Part shown: one piece after another, positions 17,481 to 26,262 of the stretch | Numbering within the stretch: the first letter of the stretch is position 1 | Layout of the letters: every line of letters starts with the position of its first letter | NCBI GenBank assembly: GCA_963677395.2 | Contig: OY781965.2 | Location: forward strand, 3,162,001 to 3,226,000 | Source: G963667975 sp963677395 | GTDB taxonomy: Bacteria > Bacteroidota > Bacteroidia > Bacteroidales > G963667975 | Reading direction: 5' to 3' | Length of the DNA stretch: 64,000 nucleotides | Position numbers and translations under genes: made by a program | Notes under the pieces: generated by a model | Told to the model about the DNA's origin: nothing | Databases searched by the model: none | What the model saw: the letters and a program-made list of their open reading frames with translations, nothing else

Positions 17481-17780
17481 CTAGTTGTTGCGTAATTTTT
17501 CCTTGTGCTTATCAAGCTGTTTTTTCAATGCTTCTATCGCATTATCAGTTGCTTCCTCGAAGCTTTTTGCTTGCTTTTTGGCAAACAATTCATTGCCCGG
17601 AATTTCCAGTTTTATCTCTGTAATTTTGTTTTCCTGAACATCGGAATGATCTAATCGGAGTATTATTTCACTCCCTAATATTCCATTATAGGTTGATGAT
17701 AACTTTTGAACCTTCTCTTTGACGAAGTTTTCCAACTTGATGTCGGTTTTAAATTTTACCGATTGAATGATTACTTTCAT
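17481..17780 (-). CDS. hpf: short ribosome hibernation promoting factor (HPF/RaiA family)
   Basis: 99 residues, the short single-domain form with the beta-alpha-beta-beta-beta-alpha fold typical of the family (start MKVIIQSVKFK, end IEALKKQLDKHKEKLRNN). These proteins sit in the decoding channel of idle ribosomes in stationary phase. Its ATG overlaps the stop of the xer gene as ATGA, and a GGAGG lies just before it inside the end of xer, so the two are translationally coupled. RaiA and HPF cannot be separated by sequence alone. Confidence 0.88.
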   Translation of the reverse strand: MKVIIQSVKFKTDIKLENFVKEKVQKLSSTYNGILGSEIILRLDHSDVQENKITEIKLEIPGNELFAKKQAKSFEEATDNAIEALKKQLDKHKEKLRNN

Positions 17781-18682
17781 AAGTTGCCTCCTTTTGATTT
17801 TGCCCTTGGATGGGCTTGTTTGTAAATTCGTTTTAGCTTTTCTACTGTATTATGAGTATAGATTTGAGTTGCGGCCAAACTCGAATGTCCTAATAATTCC
17901 TTTACTGCATTCAGGTCTGCGCCTTTATTAAGTATATGTGTTGCAAAGGTATGTCTAAGTACGTGGGGACTCCTTTCTTTTTGATTTGTGACACTACTAA
18001 GGTAATATAAAATTTTGCGATATACAAATTTTGGGTACATCTTTTCTCCTTTATTTGTAACTAACAATATTTCATCGTTTTTAGTTTCCGACTCCGCTTT
18101 TTTTTTCTGTTTATACTCGTTTATCAATCTACATATATACGGTGTAATTGGTATAATTCGCTGTTTAGATCGTTTTCCGAATACCTTTATGGTTTGCTGT
18201 GATAAATCAATATCTTCATTTCTGAGTGAAATGAGCTCAGAAAGGCGCATTCCGGTCGCATATAATAATTCTACGATGAGCTGATCTCTCACTCCTGCAA
18301 AATCATCAGGGAATAGATTTAGTTCAAATAAGTGCTCCATCCGGTCTTCTACGATATATTTAGGTAAAGATTTGGGAGCCTTGATTGAGTGAATATTTTG
18401 AGAAGGACTTTTCACAATCCAACCCTTCTGAAGCGCAAATTTATAAAATGACTTGAGGGTGGATACTTTTCGATTGATGCTTTTTGCAGATAATTCCTCT
18501 TGTTTTAAACTTCCCTGCCAGCTACGGATTTGTTCAGATTCTGCATACAAAATATCTTCAAGACTATATGTAATCTTTAAAAATGTAAGAAATTGCCTTA
18601 AATCATTTTCATAGGCAGTAAGTGTGTGCACAGATGAGCGCTTTTCTATGCGCAGATGTTCCAGAAATTGTTCTATTCCCAT
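17777..18682 (-). CDS. tyrosine recombinase of the XerC/XerD family
   Basis: 301 residues from the ATG at 18682; an earlier in-frame start at 18730 would add a non-conserved 16-residue tail. The N-terminal SAM-like core-binding domain (start GIEQFLEHLRIEKRSSVHT) is followed by the catalytic domain: Arg146 in TGMRLSEL, HxLRH in HVLRHTFATH, His in LLGHSSL, and nucleophile Tyr275 in QIYTHNT. All catalytic residues are present. The chromosomal position beside rpsU and hpf, not beside phage genes, argues for a housekeeping role in dimer resolution at dif. XerC versus XerD is not decided. Confidence 0.9.
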   Translation of the reverse strand: MGIEQFLEHLRIEKRSSVHTLTAYENDLRQFLTFLKITYSLEDILYAESEQIRSWQGSLKQEELSAKSINRKVSTLKSFYKFALQKGWIVKSPSQNIHSIKAPKSLPKYIVEDRMEHLFELNLFPDDFAGVRDQLIVELLYATGMRLSELISLRNEDIDLSQQTIKVFGKRSKQRIIPITPYICRLINEYKQKKKAESETKNDEILLVTNKGEKMYPKFVYRKILYYLSSVTNQKERSPHVLRHTFATHILNKGADLNAVKELLGHSSLAATQIYTHNTVEKLKRIYKQAHPRAKSKGGNL

Positions 18683-18763
18683 AAAATAAAAAACTTGTAT
18701 AAAAGTAGTGAAATCACATCTTCTATACAAGTTTAATCCGAAAAAATCGGTTGCTTAGACTAA

Positions 18764-18958
18764 TTATTGTTCGTTGTCAACCTGAAGTTGTTGAATATAA
18801 ATAGCATGTAAGCGCTGTTCCCTCTTAACTACGGAAGGTTTTGTAAACTTTTGACGAGCGCGTAATTCTTTTAACGCACCTGTTTTCTCAAATTTTCTTT
18901 TCAGTTTTTTTAAGGCACGGTCAATGTTTTCGCCTTCCTTAATCGGGACAATAATCAT
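18764..18958 (-). CDS. rpsU: 30S ribosomal protein S21
   Basis: 64 residues, basic, with the family pattern EGENIDRALKKLKRKFEKTG followed by ELRARQKFTKPSVVKR. S21 lies near the anti-Shine-Dalgarno end of 16S rRNA; in Bacteroidota that end is sequestered and S21 is thought to take part in this. It is the first gene of an rpsU-xer-hpf transcription unit. Confidence 0.95.
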   Translation of the reverse strand: MIIVPIKEGENIDRALKKLKRKFEKTGALKELRARQKFTKPSVVKREQRLHAIYIQQLQVDNEQ

Positions 18959-19012
18959 AAAAATACCTCTTTCTTTTTTGTTTTAAAAAATCAGTTGTTT
19001 ATAAACAGGGCG

Positions 19013-19020
19013 CAAAGATA
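19013..19020 (-). promoter_or_regulatory. putative -7 box (TATCTTTG) for rpsU
   Basis: TATCTTTG on the minus strand, 55 bases before the rpsU start. No good TTTG is found at -33, so only half of the consensus is supported. Confidence 0.45.
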
Positions 19021-19064
19021 CAATCTTTTTCAATATACACTCTATTTCAAGTATGAATTTTGTA

Positions 19065-19212
19065 ATTTCCAGATCAATATCGTTTAGTCAAGATTAAATG
19101 AGAACAAACGCATTTAATAATCACCCTTTGAATTCGCTCAGGGTGATTGTCGGGATGAGTTCCAAACTCAGAATAGCCTATTTCATTAACTAAACGGCAT
19201 TGATTTCCAGAT
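19065..19212. mobile_element. MITE-like element with 14-bp terminal inverted repeats and 10-bp direct flanks
   Basis: The 10-bp sequence ATTTCCAGAT occurs at 19065-19074 and again at 19203-19212. Exactly between them is a 128-bp unit whose ends are CAATATCGTTTAGT and the complement of CAATGCCGTTTAGT (12 of 14 match). Inside are further short stems: ATTAAATG/CATTTAAT (19093-19118), AATCACCCT/AGGGTGATT (19119-19148) and GAGT/ACTC (19156-19168). It has no coding capacity. The layout is that of a small non-autonomous transposon with a target-site duplication. No transposase or second copy is seen in the window. It lies in the 383-base gap between rpsU and coaD. Confidence 0.6.
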
Positions 19213-19224
19213 ATTAGAATGAAT

Positions 19225-19281
19225 ATTATACATTAACTCTGTTCAGCATTTTTTTCACACTAAACAAAGTTAATGTATAAT
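19225..19281. repeat. 19-bp near-perfect inverted repeat between rpsU and coaD
   Basis: The arms at 19225-19243 and 19263-19281 match at 18 of 19 positions, with a 19-base spacer. They are AT-rich, with no strong U tract, and lie 13 bases beyond the MITE-like element and 61 bases after the coaD stop. They could form the coaD transcript terminator, a protein-binding site, or a relic of a second element. Confidence 0.55.
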
Positions 19282-19341
19282 TATATAATGCCTGTTTCAA
19301 TGAAAACACCTGCATAAAACAACATTGAATAACTGGTTATA

Positions 19342-19806
19342 TTAGTGAGTAATATCAATTTCGTCAGGAATGAATTGACTTACGTCGGCCCCATAGCGAA
19401 TCAATTCACGAACTACTGATGAATTCAATGGTGTAAGATCAGGTAACGCTAACAGAAATATTGTTTCTATTTCCGGGTAGAGCTTTTTATTTATTTGCCC
19501 GATACTTCTTTCAAATTCGAAATCGGCAGAAGTACGCAATCCGCGAATAATGTATTTTGCATTCATCTGGCGACAAAAGTCAACGGTGAGACCTTCATAG
19601 CTTGTAACCGTGATTTTAGGTTCATCTTCAAAAACCTGCTGTAGCCATTCCAGTCTTTTTGCAAGAGGAAATGTGTATTTTTTATCACTATTTTCTCCAA
19701 TACTGATAATTACTTTATCAAACAAATTGAGGGCTCTGAGGGCAATTGAAACATGCCCTTTGGTAACCGGGTCAAATGAACCCGGGAAAACTGCAATTCT
19801 TTCCAT
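19342..19806 (-). CDS. coaD: phosphopantetheine adenylyltransferase
   Basis: 154 residues from the ATG at 19806 (MERIAVFPGSFDPVTKGH). The nucleotidyltransferase (T/H)xGH motif is TKGH near residue 18, and the C-terminal block NSSVVRELIRYGADVSQFIP is characteristic of CoaD. It makes dephospho-CoA from 4'-phosphopantetheine and ATP, the fourth step of CoA synthesis. It begins 13 bases after the PorT-like gene stop and is probably in its operon. A longer reading starting at 19878 would overlap that gene and is rejected. Confidence 0.95.
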   Translation of the reverse strand: MERIAVFPGSFDPVTKGHVSIALRALNLFDKVIISIGENSDKKYTFPLAKRLEWLQQVFEDEPKITVTSYEGLTVDFCRQMNAKYIIRGLRTSADFEFERSIGQINKKLYPEIETIFLLALPDLTPLNSSVVRELIRYGADVSQFIPDEIDITH

Positions 19807-19819
19807 GTTGTGAGGGGGT

Positions 19820-20509
19820 TTATGGTTGTTTAAATCTCTTTTTAGCTTCTGAATCCTGACTTGGTTCGTTGAAAACATATATTAACCTAATGGAAAAAAG
19901 GTTATTATACTGCGTACGCTCCCAACTAACACCTGTTGTCGGATTCACAAATATACGTGTTCTTATCGGAGTAATGGTATATGCATAACGCAAATTAAAT
20001 TTTAACTGCTTGTATAACCTAAATCTAAGTTCTGCCAAAAAATTAAAGTCATTCCGATTATAGGGTCCGGTTATTGTTGTACTGGTAATTTCTTTTCCAT
20101 GCTCTATTTCATTAACAGAAACGAGACGTCCCCATGAAAAGCCTAATCCAAATGTCAAACCATTCTTATCTACGTAGTTCAATAAAACAGGTACTTCCAT
20201 ATAATTTAATCGCAGATTATAATAGGGCGTGGCCAATGTATCAATGGAAGGAGACTCTTTTTCGTAGGCCCCTTTTTGGTTAAAGATTGTTTCAATTACA
20301 AGATTCCATCGTTTTTCTTTACCAAAAGGGAGTATGGCTGATGCTCCAACGTTGAAACCATATTTATGGAACCCATACACTTCATCACCATCTACCTGAC
20401 TGGCATTGAATCCTAAAATCGCAGCCCCTTTAATAATTTGTGCTTCAGTGTTTACGAAACACAACGTTATTATTATGATAATCAGTGTAATTCGAATACT
20501 TAATCGCAT
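19820..20509 (-). CDS. PorT-like outer-membrane beta-barrel protein
   Basis: 229 residues with an N-terminal signal peptide (LIIIIITLCFVNTEAQ). The rest has alternating amphipathic strands, such as GFNVGASAILPFGKEKRWNLVIE and YMEVPVLLNYVDKNGLTFGLGFSWG (key patterns only), typical of the 8-strand barrels grouped as PorT-like. PorT is a T9SS component in Porphyromonas, and T9SS cargo genes occur later in this window, but the barrel family is large and a direct T9SS role is not proven. It lies between tex and coaD, as seen in several Bacteroidota. Confidence 0.75.
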   Translation of the reverse strand: MRLSIRITLIIIIITLCFVNTEAQIIKGAAILGFNASQVDGDEVYGFHKYGFNVGASAILPFGKEKRWNLVIETIFNQKGAYEKESPSIDTLATPYYNLRLNYMEVPVLLNYVDKNGLTFGLGFSWGRLVSVNEIEHGKEITSTTITGPYNRNDFNFLAELRFRLYKQLKFNLRYAYTITPIRTRIFVNPTTGVSWERTQYNNLFSIRLIYVFNEPSQDSEAKKRFKQP

Positions 20510-20572
20510 TGCTAAATTGTATTTGTTAACCTTTTTTGAACTGGGTTTTAAAACGGATTTTGAGTTACAAAA

Positions 20573-22702
20573 TTATACTTTCATTGTTAATTGAATCCTT
20601 TTTCTGCTACTATCTACTTCTAAAACTTTCACCTGTACTTTTTGGTTCAGCTTTACAACATCATTGGGATCACTTACAAATTTATCAGCTAACTGACTGA
20701 TATGCACCAATCCATCCTGATGAACTCCAATATCTACAAAGGCTCCGAATGCAGTAATATTGGTAACAATTCCAGGTAAAACCATCCCGGGAATTAAATC
20801 ATCAATGCTATTTACACTTTGATCAAATTCAAACAATTCAAACTTTGTACGCGGGTCACGTCCGGGTTTATCCAATTCTTTCAATATATCAAGAATCGTA
20901 GGTAATCCTGTTTCTTCTGAAACAAATTGTTCGGGGTTAATTTTATTTCTCAGCTCTTTAGACTCAATCAAATCATTCACTGTACATTGCAATGATTTTA
21001 CCATTTTGGCAACTACATGATAGCTTTCAGGATGTACTGCACTTTTGTCCAACGGGTTTTCAGCATTTTGAATACGGATGAATCCTGCGGCCTGTTCAAA
21101 AGCCTTTTCACCAAAACGTGCAACTTTTTTTAAATCGTTTCTTGATTTGAATGCTCCATTTTTTGTCCGGTAATCCAATATATTTTTGGCCAATGAAGGC
21201 CCTACTCCTGAAATATAGCTAAGCAATTCCTTACTGGCTGTATTAATCTCTACTCCTACACTATTTACACAACTAACCACGATATCTTCAAGACTTTGTT
21301 GTAATTGTTTCTGATCAACATCATGTTGATACTGACCTACTCCAATTGATTTCGGATCAATTTTCACTAATTCAGCCAAAGGATCCATTAAACGACGTCC
21401 AATGGAAATTGCTCCGCGAACTGTAACGTCATAATTAGGGAATTCTTCCCGGGCAATAGGTGAAGCAGAATAAACCGAAGCTCCACTTTCATTTACCATA
21501 ATGGCAATCAAATCTTTATCAAATGGAATCCTGCGAATCAGATTTTCAGTTTCACGTCCGGCAGTTCCATTTCCGATTGCAATTGCTTCAATTTTATAGG
21601 AATTTACAAGTTGCCGGATTTTCATAATGGATTCGCGCGTTTCATTATGAGGGGGATGCGGATAAATTGTTTCGTTATGCAAAAGAGCTCCCTGACGATC
21701 GAGGCACACCAGCTTACAACCTGTTTTAAACCCCGGGTCGATGGCCAGAACATTTTTTTGTCCAAGTGGAGAAGCCATCAATAATTGACGTAAATTTTCC
21801 ACAAACACGCGAATAGCCTCTTTATCAGCCTTTTCTTTTACCATGTTTCGGATTTCCGTTTCCATAGAAGCACTCAATAAACGTTTATAGCTGTCTTTTA
21901 CAGCTATTTGAACCTGTTCTGAGGAAGCATTGCGTCCACGTACAAAGAGCTGTTCCAACATTTCAATGGCTCTCTCTTCATCCGGACCTATTTTTATCTT
22001 TAAAAATCCCTCATTTTCACCACGAAACATTGCTAAAATACGATGAGAAGGAGCTCTCATTAACTTTTCACTCCACTCAAAATACGATTTATAATTGGCA
22101 CCTTCCTCATCTTTCCATTTTGCCACAAAAGATTGTATTTCAGCTTCTTTCACAAACAAGTTTCTGACTTTCATACGAGCCTGTTTGTGTTCATTCACCC
22201 ACTCGGCAATTATATCACGCGCTCCGGACAAAGCTTCTTCCACATTATTTACACCTTTTTCTCTATCGATAAACAAAGTGGCTTTCGATTCGAGATCAAC
22301 ATAATTTTGTGACATCACAATTTTAGCCAGAGGCTCCAAACCTTTTGACAATGCAATGGTTGCACGCGTTTTGCGTTTGGGCTTATAGGGCAGATAAATA
22401 TCTTCGAGTTCGGCAAGCGTTTCTGCTTCCATAATCTGCCTTTCCAGTTCCGGTGTGAGTTTTTCCTGTTCCTTAATAGAGTTAAGAATGCTTTCGCGAC
22501 GTTTATCCAACTCCTTCAACTGCAACAATCTGTCGCGAATAAACGTAATGGCAACCTCATCCAGACTTCCGGTAACTTCTTTACGATAACGAGCAATAAA
22601 AGGTACGGTAGCTCCATCTTCAAGCAATCCAATGGTGCGGTCAACCTGTCGTGAGCTTATTTGTAATTCCTGAGCAATTATGAGTGCATATCTGTTTTCC
22701 AT
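20573..22702 (-). CDS. tex: Tex family RNA-binding transcription accessory protein
   Basis: 709 residues. In order: an N-terminal helical Tex domain with FIARYRKEVTGSLDE near residue 35, a YqgF/RNase H-like domain (NVLAIDPGFKTGCKLVCLD near 322), helix-hairpin-helix repeats (LSYISGVGPSLAKNIL and FKSRNDLKKVARFGEKAFEQ), and a C-terminal S1 domain (GIVTNITAFGAFVDIGVHQD) ending at residue 709. Tex proteins bind nucleic acid and associate with transcription; in several pathogens they affect toxin expression and fitness. It is monocistronic with a good promoter just upstream. Confidence 0.95.
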   Translation of the reverse strand: MENRYALIIAQELQISSRQVDRTIGLLEDGATVPFIARYRKEVTGSLDEVAITFIRDRLLQLKELDKRRESILNSIKEQEKLTPELERQIMEAETLAELEDIYLPYKPKRKTRATIALSKGLEPLAKIVMSQNYVDLESKATLFIDREKGVNNVEEALSGARDIIAEWVNEHKQARMKVRNLFVKEAEIQSFVAKWKDEEGANYKSYFEWSEKLMRAPSHRILAMFRGENEGFLKIKIGPDEERAIEMLEQLFVRGRNASSEQVQIAVKDSYKRLLSASMETEIRNMVKEKADKEAIRVFVENLRQLLMASPLGQKNVLAIDPGFKTGCKLVCLDRQGALLHNETIYPHPPHNETRESIMKIRQLVNSYKIEAIAIGNGTAGRETENLIRRIPFDKDLIAIMVNESGASVYSASPIAREEFPNYDVTVRGAISIGRRLMDPLAELVKIDPKSIGVGQYQHDVDQKQLQQSLEDIVVSCVNSVGVEINTASKELLSYISGVGPSLAKNILDYRTKNGAFKSRNDLKKVARFGEKAFEQAAGFIRIQNAENPLDKSAVHPESYHVVAKMVKSLQCTVNDLIESKELRNKINPEQFVSEETGLPTILDILKELDKPGRDPRTKFELFEFDQSVNSIDDLIPGMVLPGIVTNITAFGAFVDIGVHQDGLVHISQLADKFVSDPNDVVKLNQKVQVKVLEVDSSRKRIQLTMKV

Positions 22703-22728
22703 TGTCCCATATTTCTTTCGTGAAAAAG

Positions 22729-22758
22729 CAAAGATACGTTAAATTTACCAGTAACAAA
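22729..22758 (-). promoter_or_regulatory. promoter of tex (TTTG-N18-TATCTTTG)
   Basis: TTTG at 22755-22758 and TATCTTTG at 22729-22736 on the minus strand, 18 bases apart, with the start codon 27 bases below the -7 box. Spacing is one base short of the usual 19. Confidence 0.6.
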
Positions 22759-23158
22759 ACATGAAAAGACATGTCCTTACCCACAATCGGTTCATCATCT
22801 CAACGAAAAACGGTTGAGAATCAGACCTAAATCCATAAAGCAATTGTATTACACCTAATTTATCACAAAGAATCCTCTTTGTAATAGTTTTACAAACCTG
22901 AGTCTGAAACAAGCAATACATTAAAAGAAAATGTATTGAAAAGAATTTTTCACAATATCAAACGTAATAGAAAGATTTTGGGCAAAAAGAACAGGCAAGT
23001 AATCCGAAAATAAGATTTTTTATCAAATTCAGGTTCATAAATAATAATCCGTAATTTTATTGCGCAATACATCCGGCAGCTGTTGGCTTGTGGAAGTTTT
23101 GCTGCGCGTATATATGAGTTGGATACAACTCCAAAAACAAATAAACAAACTGCATACT
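22759..23158. other. AT-rich intergenic region with no gene seen
   Basis: Four hundred bases between the tex promoter and the next plus-strand gene. It holds one short stem (TCTCAAC at 22798-22804 with GTTGAGA at 22813-22819) and a GC-richer patch at 23065-23110 (CGGCAGCTGTTGGCTTGTGG) unlike its AT-rich surroundings. No open frame with coding character was found. Confidence 0.4.
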
Positions 23159-23884
23159 ATGAATGAATTTAAGATTAAAGAAAATGGATTTAAAGAAATA
23201 AGAAAACAAATTTTAATACATACAATTCCATTGGTTTTAATTGCCGCAGCAGTTGGTATAGTAATTTCTGAATATGGTTCTAACAACAATGCTGGTTCAG
23301 AGATTAATGTTCTTCCTTATGTGATTCCAATTATTATTGGAGCTTTGGCATTGGGACTTAATAAAGGGATTAAAAGACAAAAAGTTATTTACGAATCATA
23401 CAATATAAAAATTGACGACACTTGCATTATTAGAGAACAAGCAAATACATCATCAGTTAGAATATTATTCACAGATATCAAGAAAATTACAAAAACAAAT
23501 CAAGGTGGTTTGGTAATAACTGGTAATAATTCATCCGATATACTTTTAGTTCCTTCGCAAATTGATGATATGGCAAGTCTTGAGAATATATTACAGGCAA
23601 ATTGTACAACTCAGATAATTATATCAAAGCCACTGTTTCAGAGATTAACGATACCACTTAGTCTTGCTATACTTGGATTAATGACGACAACTTATATTTC
23701 AACCAATAAATTGTTGGTTTCAGTTTGTGGAACAACAATGATAATTTTCATGATTTTGTCTTTAATTAATATTCAGACAAATAAAAACATTGATAAGAGA
23801 ACAAAAAGAAGTAGCTATTTAGTAATAATTGTAATTTTAAGTATTATTGGGATAATGGTTAATAAGTTAATGACCGGATTTTAG
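23159..23884 (+). CDS. multi-pass membrane protein of unknown function
   Basis: 241 residues from the ATG at 23159; an upstream start at 23060 gives an unlikely Cys/Trp-rich leader. Five hydrophobic segments are visible: about residues 20-37 and 45-64, then after a hydrophilic stretch of about 95 residues, 165-184, 188-207 and 216-234. The middle stretch (KVIYESYNIKIDDTCIIRE... FTDIKKITKTNQGGLVITG) reads like a PH-type membrane-associated domain, but this is inference. The gene is very AT-rich with many AAA/ATA codons, unlike its neighbours, and stands alone between minus-strand genes, which suggests acquisition. I do not recognise it. Confidence 0.6.
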   Translation: MNEFKIKENGFKEIRKQILIHTIPLVLIAAAVGIVISEYGSNNNAGSEINVLPYVIPIIIGALALGLNKGIKRQKVIYESYNIKIDDTCIIREQANTSSVRILFTDIKKITKTNQGGLVITGNNSSDILLVPSQIDDMASLENILQANCTTQIIISKPLFQRLTIPLSLAILGLMTTTYISTNKLLVSVCGTTMIIFMILSLINIQTNKNIDKRTKRSSYLVIIVILSIIGIMVNKLMTGF

Positions 23885-23900
23885 AAATCTTGATAAAAAA

Positions 23901-23949
23901 TGGGCGGCAGCCAATTGAATAGACTGCCCACTCCCGATAAAAATCGGGA
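23901..23949. terminator. two adjacent hairpins after the membrane-protein gene
   Basis: An imperfect stem between TGGGCGGCAG and CTGCCCA (23901-23930) and a perfect 7-bp stem TCCCGAT/ATCGGGA (23932-23949). They follow the stop at 23884 and probably end that transcript, although no long U tract follows. The remaining bases to 24148 show nothing recognisable. Confidence 0.45.
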
Positions 23950-24148
23950 TAAATTTCCATACGAGCCGCGTACACAGCGGTTCCCAATCAATCGAAACAG
24001 GATAACTTCTTCAGTAATATACGAATACAGCCCCATTCTCTGTTTTCCGTAAACATTCCAAAGCTATGGCAGTAACCAAAACAAGACTTTGGGTAGTGAT
24101 ACCTTGAAACTTCAAAACCTTATTACATCTTACGCCTTGTAAAATTAA

Positions 24149-25222
24149 TTACCAAAACACAACTTCGCTATCCGATACTAATCTGTTTTCGTTCAGGCTG
24201 CATCCTTTATAGTTTAAGAGGTATTTATATTTTCCACTTTCCCTGTTTAACGTAGTACTTATTCCGGAATATGATTCTGTTAGATTTTTAACCTTTTTCA
24301 AATGCTCTTTCATATCGAGGGTTAAATTCCAAAACAAAGCCGAAATCAGTGGATTCCATAATCCATAATAGGTATTAAACATTTTTAATCCATCATCTTT
24401 ATTTTGCGCTGATAAAATGCCGGGAAGTTGATAAAAATACAAACGGGAAGGTTGCTCTATGATTTTTTGATCAAATTCGCAGGTTTTACTCTGCCATCTG
24501 TTGTTTATGAGCGTAAAGCTAAGTTTATCAGTATGAAGCTGCTTTTCGTTGTCATTCATCAACTTAACCTTAAGTTCCGTTCTATACACCGATTCTTCAA
24601 GTCCATAGTTTGAGTAAACTTCGTTATGATAAAGCTGAATTTCAGTTTCTACCTTAATATGATCGTGTTTGTTGTTTTTCAAGGTAGTATCCAGCTCGAT
24701 GCTTACGATTGCTTCTCCACTTTTCAGAAAAACAGGGGTCGAAACCTTGATTGCATTGCTTGCAATACTCAACGTTGATTTCAAAATAAAAAACTCTTCA
24801 TACTTCGAGTTTACATGTATTTTACTCAATTCCTGATTAAAAAAATCGCTTACGCCCATACTTTCACCTTTTTGCAAAGCAAGCAAGCACAAAGCTCTGA
24901 TATAAGCCTGAGCGATAGCCATTGACGAATCAGATAATGGTTCAGAAATACCGGCAATACTCTTTTGAAATATTGATTGCACATTTTCCAAAACTGGAAC
25001 ATTTTGAGGTACAGGCATATTTAAAAACTGATCTTCACTGGCATCGGGCAAAGACTCAATCAATTTCAATAAAGAATCCTGAGCATGAACAGATGAAAAA
25101 AAGAACATAAAAAAAAGGCTCAGGATAGCAAATCTACCTCGAAAAAGTGAAGAAGAGCTGACCCGTATTGGCCAACTCTTCTTTTTAAAGGGAACAATCC
25201 TTTGTACAAATAAAGTTTGCAT
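24149..25222 (-). CDS. exported protein of unknown function
   Basis: 357 residues. The N-terminus has a long basic region followed by a hydrophobic core (ILSLFFMFFFSSVHAQ), so a signal peptide ending near residue 47 is likely. The mature part mixes helices with strand-rich segments (VSIELDTTLKNNKHDHIKVETEIQLY pattern) but matches no family I know. It starts 7 bases after the stop of the lipoprotein gene upstream (25230-25826) and is almost certainly co-expressed with it. Only conserved or lineage-specific envelope function can be suggested. Confidence 0.6.
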   Translation of the reverse strand: MQTLFVQRIVPFKKKSWPIRVSSSSLFRGRFAILSLFFMFFFSSVHAQDSLLKLIESLPDASEDQFLNMPVPQNVPVLENVQSIFQKSIAGISEPLSDSSMAIAQAYIRALCLLALQKGESMGVSDFFNQELSKIHVNSKYEEFFILKSTLSIASNAIKVSTPVFLKSGEAIVSIELDTTLKNNKHDHIKVETEIQLYHNEVYSNYGLEESVYRTELKVKLMNDNEKQLHTDKLSFTLINNRWQSKTCEFDQKIIEQPSRLYFYQLPGILSAQNKDDGLKMFNTYYGLWNPLISALFWNLTLDMKEHLKKVKNLTESYSGISTTLNRESGKYKYLLNYKGCSLNENRLVSDSEVVFW

Positions 25223-25229
25223 AAGAGGA

Positions 25230-25826
25230 TTACTTACCCATTTTGCTCATTTCTTCTTCGAAAGTCTTTTTAAACTTTTCGTAGTTGTAATCAACCTTCA
25301 GCATTTCATTGCTGGTAGCTTTGTTATTTAAAGCCTGTAGAATTTCACTTCCACCTAACTCCATACAAACGTAATATTTGTAGTTTCCGGTTTTTGTTTT
25401 CGTGGCTTTTTCGCAAATAACAACAGCTCCGTTAAGTGATTGATTGATTACTTCTCGATTCATGCCTTCGTAATTTTTCAATAACTCTTCTTTATTATTG
25501 AAGTTTCCTGATTTCACATAGTTATCCGTAACTCCTTTAACCAAAGTATTGATTGCAGCGGCAAGGCCGGCACGAGCTTCACTCATTGCTTTTTTCTTCG
25601 CTGTCATTTGATCCATACTTTCTCCAATCGCGCTAAAACGAATGGCTTTTGCATTACTGTTGTATTGTTCACCAGTGCAAGGAACAACAATTTCAACTTC
25701 ATCCGCTACTTTTTGTTCTGCCACAGGAGCAACAGCAGCTTGTTTTGATTTACATGATTGGGTTGCAAATGCTAATCCACTGATTAACATGATCCCAAAT
25801 ACGGTTCTGATAAATTTCATTTTCAT
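25230..25826 (-). CDS. LPP20-like lipoprotein
   Basis: 198 residues. The signal ends in a lipobox-like LAFATQSC, so Cys25 or so would be acylated. The mature region (AIGESMDQMTAKKKAMSEARAGLAAAI...) resembles the LPP20 fold, in which a repeated alpha-helix packs with a short sheet: the A.G.S.....A...A...A pattern is typical. The function of such lipoproteins is mostly unknown. It is the first gene of a two-gene unit with the exported protein at 24149-25222. Confidence 0.65.
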   Translation of the reverse strand: MKMKFIRTVFGIMLISGLAFATQSCKSKQAAVAPVAEQKVADEVEIVVPCTGEQYNSNAKAIRFSAIGESMDQMTAKKKAMSEARAGLAAAINTLVKGVTDNYVKSGNFNNKEELLKNYEGMNREVINQSLNGAVVICEKATKTKTGNYKYYVCMELGGSEILQALNNKATSNEMLKVDYNYEKFKKTFEEEMSKMGK

Positions 25827-25851
25827 AACGAAAGGGTTTAAGTTAATTTAA

Positions 25852-26210
25852 AGTATTTGATACTCTTCTGTTTTTTTAACGTGATTACAAATTAAATGCC
25901 AAAACTGAAAATGATGAATTTTCAATTGTCTGTTTACAATATAAATCTAAGGAAGAACAACAATCAACATACTAGTAAACAACAACTTAATCAAACAAAG
26001 CAATTAAGTCAAAAAGTATTATCAATGATCTCTTCATTTGCAAATATATTGATTAAATCCTTAATACACTGAGTTTAAAATTTAAATTTACGGATTAGCG
26101 TACATATATAATTGATCTTCTAAATATTAATGATTACTCTTTATATTTCACCGTTAAACCTCATTCTTTTAGTTTTTATACAGTCTAAATAAACATAAGT
26201 TGTATTGAGT
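25852..26210. other. AT-rich intergenic region
   Basis: A divergent gap between the lipoprotein operon and rsh. It is strongly AT-rich and without open frames or clear stems. The only signal seen is the rsh -7 box at its right edge. No operator or small RNA can be supported. Confidence 0.4.
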
Positions 26211-26217
26211 TTTGTTG

Positions 26218-26225
26218 TATCTTTG
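26218..26225 (+). promoter_or_regulatory. putative -7 box (TATCTTTG) for rsh
   Basis: An exact TAnnTTTG match, 38 bases before the rsh start codon. A TTTTG lies only a few bases upstream and no TTTG is found at the 19-21 base spacing, so only the -7 box is supported. Confidence 0.5.
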
Positions 26226-26262
26226 TTAGGTAAGCATATAAACTATTAATCTACTGGCAATC

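Noticed and set aside
17777..18682. Integrase of a mobile island using the tRNA cluster as attachment site
   Set aside because: No direct repeats of tRNA 3' ends are visible, and the gene is coupled to hpf behind rpsU, a housekeeping setting.
23065..23950. Integron gene cassette around the AT-rich membrane gene
   Set aside because: The GC patch and hairpins do not show the paired core sites of attC, and no integron integrase is near.
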